This document shows, piece after piece, positions 58,083 through 64,000 of a stretch of 64,000 bases of DNA. A program made the translations under genes and the position numbers. The notes under the pieces were generated by a model. That model worked only from the letters and a program-made list of their open reading frames with translations, was not told the DNA's origin and did not search any database. The number at the start of each line of letters is the position of its first letter. Within the stretch, counting starts at the first letter, position 1. The stretch covers positions 1,674,001-1,738,000 of the forward strand of contig JBGAJN010000001.1 in the NCBI GenBank assembly GCA_044224905.1, in the 5' to 3' direction. The stretch comes from JBGAJN01 sp044224905. GTDB taxonomy: Bacteria; Verrucomicrobiota; Verrucomicrobiia; Limisphaerales; JBGAJN01.

Positions 58083-59804
58083 ATGACTGAAGTTCCACTG
58101 AAAAAAGCACCCATTTGGAAGCGGGTTCGCAATAAGCCGACTTGGATCATTGCTGGTATCAGCGTCGTTTTGGCTTTGGCTGTTTTAGTTGGTTTGGCGG
58201 TGAAGCTTTATCCGTCGTGGCAGCGAAAGCGGCTGTTAACCACGGCGAAGGAATCGATTGAAAAAGGCCAGTTTCGAGCGGGTGTGCTGGCCGTTCGAAA
58301 GCTGTTGACCGCCGACCCTTCAAACCTTGAGGGCTGTCGCCTCATGGCTCGAATCGCCGAGCATGTGGGTTCACCGCAGTCGGTCTACTGGAACCGTCGT
58401 GTCGCTGAGTTGGAACCGGGCGTTTTCGAGAACTATGCGCGCTGGCTGGGCGCGGCGATTGCGCAGCATCAGCTTCCCTCGGCAGAAGATGCTCTGACGG
58501 CGGTTCCGGATCAGTGGCGCAAAACACAAAAGTACTACGAGCTTGCTGCGGGGGTTGCCTTGCTGGGTAAGCAGTTTGATAAGGCCCAGATTTACTATGC
58601 GGACGCGTTGAGACTGTCTCCCGACAATCTCCAGTTGCGGATGAGTCTGGCTACCGTGCAGTTGCAGTCGAGCAATGCGGTCGTGGTGCAGGAAGCGGTT
58701 ACCGAGATGGAGCGCCTGCTTAAAAGCGATCTGCGCTTGGCGGCGTTGCGGGGATTGGCCAACTATGAGGTTAGCAAGGGGCGCTATGACAAGGCATTGA
58801 AAATGGTGAAGGAAGTGGCCGCTGACCCAAAGGCGGTATTCAACGATCGCGTGACGTACTTGGGTTTGCTGAAATCGGCGAAAGATCCCGGGTTCGCCAA
58901 ATACTTGGAATCGGTCAAGGATGCCGCCAAAGCTGAGCCGCGCTATGTACTCCACCTTTCCACTTGGATGCACGGTAACGGGCTTGGCGACTCTGCCTAC
59001 CAATGGCTTACTCTCTTGCCCGAATCGCTTCGTAAGCAGCAACCCGTGCAAATGGCTTTGGTGGACTGTCTGCATATCCGGAAGGATTGGAAGGCCCTTG
59101 AAGAGTTGATTCAGGACGAGAATTGGGAGGACATGGATTTTATGCGTAGTGCATTTCTGGCGCGCGCCGCCCGAATGCAAAGAAACCTGCCGCAGAGCGC
59201 GGTCCACTGGAGCGACGCTGTAAAAAGCGCGGGAAAGCGTGCTGAGTCGTTGGTTTTGCTTCACCGCTTGGCGAGCACTTGGGAGTTTAAGCAGGAGTCC
59301 GTTGACCTGCTTTGGACGGTGGCCCGCAGCCGTTCGGGTCAGCGTTGGGCGCTTCAACAATTGCACACCCATTACTTTTCCATTGGTGACACCAGTTCCC
59401 TGTTGCGGGTTGCCCAACGCGCTCTGGAGTTGATGCCCAAGGACGAGATTGCCCGCAACAACCTTGTGGTTTACTCGCTCTTGCTGAAGATCAATGTGGC
59501 GCAGGCGGTAAAGGACTCGACGGAACTGTATCAGAAGCATCCCAATAGCCCCATTTTCGCCTCCACCTACGCGCTCGCGCTGCACGTTCAGGGACGTACT
59601 AAGGAGGCTGTGGAGGTGTTGAAATTGCTTAAGCCCTCCGACCTCCGTAATCCGGCTGTGGCGGCCTATTACGGCATTCTACTCGCTGAATTGGGCGCTA
59701 AGGAGCAGGCTCTTGAATTTCTTGATTTGGCCAAGGATGCTCCGCTGCTTCCGCAGGAAAAAGAGCTCGTCGCGCGTGCGCGCCAGCAGGTCACTTCTGT
59801 TTGA
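58083..59804 (+). CDS. TPR-repeat protein with N-terminal membrane anchor (EPS locus)
   Basis: 573 aa. A basic N-terminus is followed by one TM helix (WIIAGISVVLALAVLVGLAV, residues ~19-40), then a solenoid of TPR units: LTTAKESIEKGQFRAGVLAV, AGVALLGKQFDKAQIYYADA, ARNNLVVYSLLLKINVAQAV, ASTYALALHVQGRTKEAVEV. Probably a periplasmic scaffold for polysaccharide assembly or PEP-CTERM export. No room for a Shine-Dalgarno exists: the ATG comes straight after a terminator T-run. Confidence 0.85.
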   Translation: MTEVPLKKAPIWKRVRNKPTWIIAGISVVLALAVLVGLAVKLYPSWQRKRLLTTAKESIEKGQFRAGVLAVRKLLTADPSNLEGCRLMARIAEHVGSPQSVYWNRRVAELEPGVFENYARWLGAAIAQHQLPSAEDALTAVPDQWRKTQKYYELAAGVALLGKQFDKAQIYYADALRLSPDNLQLRMSLATVQLQSSNAVVVQEAVTEMERLLKSDLRLAALRGLANYEVSKGRYDKALKMVKEVAADPKAVFNDRVTYLGLLKSAKDPGFAKYLESVKDAAKAEPRYVLHLSTWMHGNGLGDSAYQWLTLLPESLRKQQPVQMALVDCLHIRKDWKALEELIQDENWEDMDFMRSAFLARAARMQRNLPQSAVHWSDAVKSAGKRAESLVLLHRLASTWEFKQESVDLLWTVARSRSGQRWALQQLHTHYFSIGDTSSLLRVAQRALELMPKDEIARNNLVVYSLLLKINVAQAVKDSTELYQKHPNSPIFASTYALALHVQGRTKEAVEVLKLLKPSDLRNPAVAAYYGILLAELGAKEQALEFLDLAKDAPLLPQEKELVARARQQVTSV

Positions 59805-60118
59805 GGTCGGTTTGCCCTTCGTTGTATTCAGAGCTCCGAATCTGAAATGATCGAACAGGCATTGATTTTTCGGGTCTCTATTTCAGTTTTTGTTCCTTTT
59901 GACGATTCTTAACCTGATTTCGCATGGAAGCCCGTGTCGCTGCGGGAAGCTGGGTTGTTTTCCCGGCTTCGCTCGGGATCGGAGTCGCAGCCTTCCCGCG
60001 GGGCGCCTGAAGATTTTGTCGAATCACGGGGCAGCAGTTGGCGGGAGCGGCTTGGTTTTCGTTGACTTGAAAATGCGCCGTGAATAGCTTGCTTAGAATA
60101 TCCGAGACGAAAATTGCG
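59805..60118. other. 314-bp spacer ahead of the exporter gene
   Basis: No gene recognised. A hairpin with 9-bp arms GAAGCTGGG / CCCGGCTTC (59946-59954 and 59962-59970, one G-U pair, 7-nt loop) lies mid-way, with no T-run. The region may hold a promoter, but none stands out. An in-frame GTG at 60080 would extend the next gene by 13 codons. Confidence 0.4.
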
Positions 60119-60955
60119 ATGGCCAATATGATACGATTTGCGTTGCTGCACTTTAATCTGTGCGGACTTCTTCTTTTGGCTGCGTCTGCGCAGACTCCTG
60201 TCCCGCCTGCTGCGCCTCTTCCGGATGACACTTACGAGCGTGCTCGCCAGAAACTGCGTGAGCAATTGCAGTCCTTGGGGCAGTCGGTTGATCAGACGGT
60301 GCCAGCTTCTGCTGCGCCTGCCGCGTTGTCGCCGGCACTGGCTGCCTCCAATCCAGCCGTCACCGTTGCGCGTGCCGCATCCCAGAATTCCCCCGTTGCG
60401 GTTGATCTTCCGGACGTCATGCGTGGCTTGGATGACAAGCAGAAGCTCGCCATTGGTGATCGTATCAGTTACCGCGTTCAGGAGGACCGGGAAGATGCGC
60501 GACCGTTGGTCGTGACGGACTCGGGCGAGACGGAAATTCCCTACCTCGGGCGTTTTAAGGTTTTGGACAAGACGTGCTACCAGCTGGCCGTCGAACTCAA
60601 GTCCGCGTTGGAAAAGGACTACTATCGACGCGCCACCGTGGTGATCAACCTGGATGCCATGAGCCGTTCCCGCGGCAAGGTTTATGTTTTCGGCCACGTT
60701 CGCGCGCCGGGCGGTGTTGAAATTCCCGGCGACGAAGTGTTGACCGTCAGTAAGCTGATCCTTCGGGTCGGCGGTTTCGCAGAATTTGCCAACAAGAAGG
60801 AAGTCAAGCTCACGCGTAAATCTGAGGGCGGCGAGAGCAACACAACGTTCATCGTCAATGTGTTGGATATTCTGGAAAAGGGAAAAAGTGAGAAGGATAT
60901 GGTCGTTAAGCCTGACGACATGATTTTTGTGCCGGCGCGATTGATCAACTTCTGA
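60119..60955 (+). CDS. Polysaccharide export protein (Wza-like, SLBB)
   Basis: 278 aa. Signal MANMIRFALLHFNLCGLLLL to ASA, then a Pro/Ala-rich stretch (~25-95), the export domain (LAIGDRISYRVQEDREDARP, VTDSGETEIPYLGRFKVLDK) and an SLBB domain (YVFGHVRAPGGVEIPGDEVL, ILRVGGFAEFANKKEVKLTR). No lipobox Cys is seen, unlike Wza. It forms the outer-membrane exit ring for exopolysaccharide, working with the co-polymerase that follows after 18 nt. Confidence 0.92.
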   Translation: MANMIRFALLHFNLCGLLLLAASAQTPVPPAAPLPDDTYERARQKLREQLQSLGQSVDQTVPASAAPAALSPALAASNPAVTVARAASQNSPVAVDLPDVMRGLDDKQKLAIGDRISYRVQEDREDARPLVVTDSGETEIPYLGRFKVLDKTCYQLAVELKSALEKDYYRRATVVINLDAMSRSRGKVYVFGHVRAPGGVEIPGDEVLTVSKLILRVGGFAEFANKKEVKLTRKSEGGESNTTFIVNVLDILEKGKSEKDMVVKPDDMIFVPARLINF

Positions 60956-60973
60956 ACCGCGTAATCACTCTGT

Positions 60974-63058
60974 ATGGAGGAACATAAATCCAAACCGATC
61001 CCGCTGGTTCACGCGAATTTGGCGAGCTCATTTCAAGTTCGCTTGTATCGCTGGAAGACTCTCTTGCGTCGCCGTTGGTGGGTGTTGTTGCTGACCGCGA
61101 GCATTGGCCTGAGTGTTGAGGCGTATTTTGTTTCCCAGGACAAGCCCATGTACACCTCCATGGCCAAGATGTGGGTGAGTGGCAAGGTGCAACTCCCCGA
61201 GGGCCGCATGTATCAGGAGGAACTGCAGAACTTCTTCGGTACCCAAATGGAGTTGATGAAAAGCGAAATCTTGCGCAACCGCGCAATCAGTCGCCTGAAA
61301 CTTCTGAAACCCAATTTGGCTGAGAATCCCGTGAACCTCAACGTGGTGCTGACCCCTCGCACCGCGGTTTTCCGGCTTCAGGCCAGCGGTTCGGAACCTG
61401 TCTATACGCGGGAGTTCCTCCAGGCCATCATGGACGAATACCTCAGCTACAAGAAGGAGCTGCGATTGCAATCCTCGGACGAAGCGCTCTCTGCCATCAC
61501 CGAGCAGCTGACCCGGCCCCAGAAAGAATTGAAGGATGCTCAGGAAAAGCTCTTGGCTTTCCAGCGGGACAACAACGTCGGCATGATTACCGAGGTCGGA
61601 AACAGTGCCAACGGCTTCCTCGCCAAGCTCAACACCCGTTTGGCCGACCTTCGCATGGAAGCCAAGTTGATGGAGTTGTACAATGCCGACCAGGTGGCTC
61701 CCGAAAAAGGCGCTCCGGGCGCCGTGGAAGTTCCGGCTTCGGTGGATCCTAATGGCCGCTCGGCGGGCTATCAAAAAGTCCGCGAACAGATTCAAATGCT
61801 GAAGGCCGAGCGCGCTGAATTGGGGCAATGGCTCAAAGACAAGCACCCGAAGATGGAAAAGCTCAGCACGGAGATTGATCGGCAGGAAAAACTGCTGGCT
61901 ATCCTCAAGGAGCAAAGTCAGGAACAGGTCGCCTCAACCCGCGAAAATCTTAAACTGCAGATCAAGAACCTTGAGGAAAGCGTCAAGGAATGGGAGACGA
62001 AAGCCTCCGACGCCACCGGTAAGATGGCTGAGTTGGAGCGGTTGCGACAAAATGTCCAGCGCGCGTCCTCCCTCTACGAGCGCCTGCTTGCGTTGAACCA
62101 GAACGTCAACACCGGTAAGGGACTGGAGCAGGAAAACGTTTCGGTCATGGAAAATGCCACCGCTGCTCAGCCCTTCAAATCGGAAGCTCTCAAAAAGTTG
62201 ATCCTCGGTTTCCTCGGCGGGCTCGTGGCGGGGTTTCTCCTGCTCTTCTTTGTTGATCGTCATGACGATCGCATCAGCTCCGTTTCTGAGCTTATGCAAA
62301 TGTTCGAGGATCCCGTCGTCGGACAGATCCCTGATATTGTCGGTGGCTCTGATGCGAAGAAGGATCTCGTCTTGTTGGGACCGAATGACAAGCGTCATTT
62401 CCTCGTCGAGGCCTTTCGCGACCTGCGTTCCGCGTTGATTTTCACCGATGTCCGCGGGATGAATCCCAAGACCATCGGTGTCAGCAGCGCCATCCCGAAC
62501 GAGGGAAAATCGACGGTGACTGCCAACCTCGCGACCATCTTCGCCGTCGCCGGTTCACGGACTTTGGTGGTCGACGCGGACTTGCGCTGCGGCACGCAGC
62601 ATCGGTTGTTTGGCGTGGCTCAGGAGCCCGGACTTTACGAAGTTCTAAATCGCGAGATCGACATTGTTTCGGCGATTCGTCCGACTTCGATTCCGCGTTT
62701 GGATTTGATCACGTGTGGACGTATCTCGGGTGATGCGGGCGAGATGTTCCTCAACGAGAGCATGGATTGGTTCTTGAAGGAGGTTTACGACCGCTACGAT
62801 TATATTCTGATCGATAGCGCCCCGGTCTTGGCCACTGCCGACACCGGCAACCTCGGTCCCAAGCTGGATGCGATGCTCTTCGTCGTGCGCAGCGCGTTCA
62901 CTTCGTCGCGGTTGAGCCGCACCGCGCTCGAATTGCTGCACCAGCGCCAGGTCAAGCTGTGTGGACTCGTGCTGAACCGCGCCGATACCAATTTCCCGGA
63001 ATACTCGCAGTATAAATACAATAAGTATTATCAGTACACGGCGGCTCAGTCGGCTTGA
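60974..63058 (+). CDS. Wzc-like polysaccharide co-polymerase with BY-kinase domain
   Basis: 694 aa. Wzz domain with TM1 (~33-53, WVLLLTASIGLSVEAYFV) and TM2 (~415-435, LILGFLGGLVAGFLLLFFV) around a coiled-coil-rich periplasmic part (QEKLLAILKEQSQEQVASTR). The cytosolic kinase has Walker A SSAIPNEGKSTVTANLA (~508), Walker A' TLVVDADLRCGTQHRL and Walker B YDYILIDSAPVLAT. The C-terminus is a Tyr cluster (YSQYKYNKYYQY) for autophosphorylation. Sets chain length and drives export of EPS. Confidence 0.95.
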   Translation: MEEHKSKPIPLVHANLASSFQVRLYRWKTLLRRRWWVLLLTASIGLSVEAYFVSQDKPMYTSMAKMWVSGKVQLPEGRMYQEELQNFFGTQMELMKSEILRNRAISRLKLLKPNLAENPVNLNVVLTPRTAVFRLQASGSEPVYTREFLQAIMDEYLSYKKELRLQSSDEALSAITEQLTRPQKELKDAQEKLLAFQRDNNVGMITEVGNSANGFLAKLNTRLADLRMEAKLMELYNADQVAPEKGAPGAVEVPASVDPNGRSAGYQKVREQIQMLKAERAELGQWLKDKHPKMEKLSTEIDRQEKLLAILKEQSQEQVASTRENLKLQIKNLEESVKEWETKASDATGKMAELERLRQNVQRASSLYERLLALNQNVNTGKGLEQENVSVMENATAAQPFKSEALKKLILGFLGGLVAGFLLLFFVDRHDDRISSVSELMQMFEDPVVGQIPDIVGGSDAKKDLVLLGPNDKRHFLVEAFRDLRSALIFTDVRGMNPKTIGVSSAIPNEGKSTVTANLATIFAVAGSRTLVVDADLRCGTQHRLFGVAQEPGLYEVLNREIDIVSAIRPTSIPRLDLITCGRISGDAGEMFLNESMDWFLKEVYDRYDYILIDSAPVLATADTGNLGPKLDAMLFVVRSAFTSSRLSRTALELLHQRQVKLCGLVLNRADTNFPEYSQYKYNKYYQYTAAQSA

Positions 63059-63406
63059 TTTATTTGCCGTTCCGGCCCGCATTCGCTCGCTGGGGCTGGT
63101 GTGGACTCGATCGCTTCTCAGCCCGCATCGGCGAACCTTGGCCTGCGTGGTACCAAAGGTTGGTGCCGTTTCCCTGCCGAGTTCGTCCCCTCGGCGAACT
63201 TCGATGAGGACGAAATTTCCCGCCGGTCGCGTTCTTCTTTTTGTGCCCGTCCGACGTTCCTGCTTGGATGCCATTTGCGCTTCAACTACGTTCGCGCTCG
63301 AAATTCTGTTCCTTTGGCGTTTTGTCTGTTCAGTCCTGATTCGATTGCACCGATTTTTAGGTGGTGGCGTCGATAGGCTGAAATCCGGTACCGATTGACC
63401 GAAAAA
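63059..63406. other. Intergenic sequence, 348 bp
   Basis: I recognise no gene, RNA or repeat here. Open frames on either strand are short and lack any family resemblance. Confidence 0.4.
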
Positions 63407-63556
63407 ATGAATCGTTGGGCGAGTGACTGGTCCGCTGCCATCGGCGACCAGGTGCGGCAGCTTGCCGTCGAACGCCGTGGATCGCATCAAGCGCAAGCCC
63501 CCGGGTTTTCTTTGGAGCGCGTCACGCGCTCGTCACCGCAACGTTTCGTTCGATAA
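63407..63556 (+). CDS. Possible 49-aa leader ORF
   Basis: ATG (MNRWASDWSAAIGDQVRQLA) to TAA, ending 4 nt before the carbamoyltransferase ATG, so coupling is possible. No family recognised; could be spurious. Confidence 0.25.
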   Translation: MNRWASDWSAAIGDQVRQLAVERRGSHQAQAPGFSLERVTRSSPQRFVR

Positions 63557-63560
63557 GTTC

Positions 63561-64000
63561 ATGAGCACCATTCTTGGCATCAACGCATATCACGGGGACT
63601 CGTCGGCGTGTCTCGTTCGCGACGGCCAGTTGATCGCCGCTGTTGAAGAGGAACGTTTCCGTCGCATTAAACACTGGGCCGGCCTGCCGACCGAGGCGAT
63701 GCGCTACTGTCTTGAGGCCGGCGGTCTCCGCTTCAGCGAGGTCGAGCACGTCGCGATCAATCTTAATCCGCGCGTGAACAATTTCCGCCGCGCGTTGTAC
63801 GTTCTGACCCGCCGCCCCGAATTGCGTTTGATCACCAGTCGCCTTCGGAAGCTGGGCAAGACCACTTCGTTGGAGACCGCCATTCGTACGGCCTTCCCCG
63901 GCGAACCGATGAATGCGCGCATTCACCACGTCGAGCACCATCTCGCTCACCTCGCCTCGGGATTCCTGGTCGGGCCGTTCTCTGAGGCGGTCAACGTCTC
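63561..64000 (+). CDS. NodU/CmcH-family carbamoyltransferase (partial, N-terminal)
   Basis: Cut by the right edge after ~146 residues; the family is ~550-600 aa. The start MSTILGINAYHGDSSACLVR and AAVEEERFRRIKHWAGLPTE are family hallmarks (GINxxHDxSxxL, xxxEERFxRxKH). HHVEHHLAHLASGF carries the metal/ATP-site His residues. These enzymes carbamoylate hydroxyl groups of sugars or antibiotics using carbamoyl phosphate. In this EPS locus, modification of an exopolysaccharide sugar is likely. Confidence 0.9.
   Translation, partial: MSTILGINAYHGDSSACLVRDGQLIAAVEEERFRRIKHWAGLPTEAMRYCLEAGGLRFSEVEHVAINLNPRVNNFRRALYVLTRRPELRLITSRLRKLGKTTSLETAIRTAFPGEPMNARIHHVEHHLAHLASGFLVGPFSEAVNV

Noticed and set aside
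1..64000. CRISPR arrays, rRNA genes or insertion-sequence transposases
   Set aside because: I saw no regularly spaced repeats, no rRNA segments and no transposase-like open frame; the debris looks like recombination and phage traces instead.

Overview
The window reads as a high-GC Gram-negative chromosome, most probably from the Verrucomicrobiota. The support is indirect: outer-membrane lipoprotein and TolC-type genes, a PEP-CTERM-like surface protein beside an exopolysaccharide locus, many small orphan secreted proteins, and few clear Shine-Dalgarno sites. The phylum is an inference.

Two regions meet at a tRNA-Gly(CCC) gene (43244-43317, minus). Left of it (1-43.2 kb) is an accessory metal, metalloid and fluoride resistance region with gene debris. 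(a) 1-14.3 kb, minus strand: a compact divalent-cation efflux operon with two CzcA-type RND pumps, two short adaptors, a TolC-type channel, a Zn/Cd P-type ATPase, a P-II protein, a YHS lipoprotein, an outer-membrane barrel and several small secreted proteins, many joined by ATGA overlaps. (b) 14.5-16 kb: a CsoR/RcnR-family regulator facing an RcnA-like Ni/Co exporter. (c) 16.56-23.95 kb: what I read as a fluoride riboswitch heading an operon of a TolC/beta-propeller fusion, an RND adaptor, an RND pump, the FluC fluoride channel and a DUF190 protein. (d) 24-32.2 kb: a mosaic of repeated small genes (DUF3147, DUF302, DsrE, methyltransferase; some intact, some truncated), a cupin, a chrA remnant, an orphan ModA, and a DevABC-like ABC exporter with a c-type cytochrome. 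(e) 32.4-40.3 kb: a two-component system followed by a complete RND-adaptor-TolC tripartite pump. (f) 40.9-42.9 kb: an arsenic operon (arsR, DUF6428, aquaporin, arsC) bracketed by phage-portal-like remnants.

Right of the tRNA (43.3-64 kb) genes are mostly housekeeping: PfkB kinase, thiE, accC, accB, aroQ, an M50-like membrane protein, ptsN-like IIA, argS, a SYLF protein, gcvP, an alpha/beta hydrolase and an aldose epimerase. The window ends in an exopolysaccharide locus: PEP-CTERM-like protein, TPR protein, Wza-like exporter, Wzc-like tyrosine kinase, and a NodU/CmcH carbamoyltransferase cut by the window edge.

The strongest lead is the fluoride riboswitch controlling a whole RND tripartite pump along with FluC, with the pump's outer-membrane factor fused to a YncE-like propeller. 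The tRNA boundary, the three portal-gene remnants and the shuffled small-gene modules together suggest the left 43 kb was assembled by transfer.
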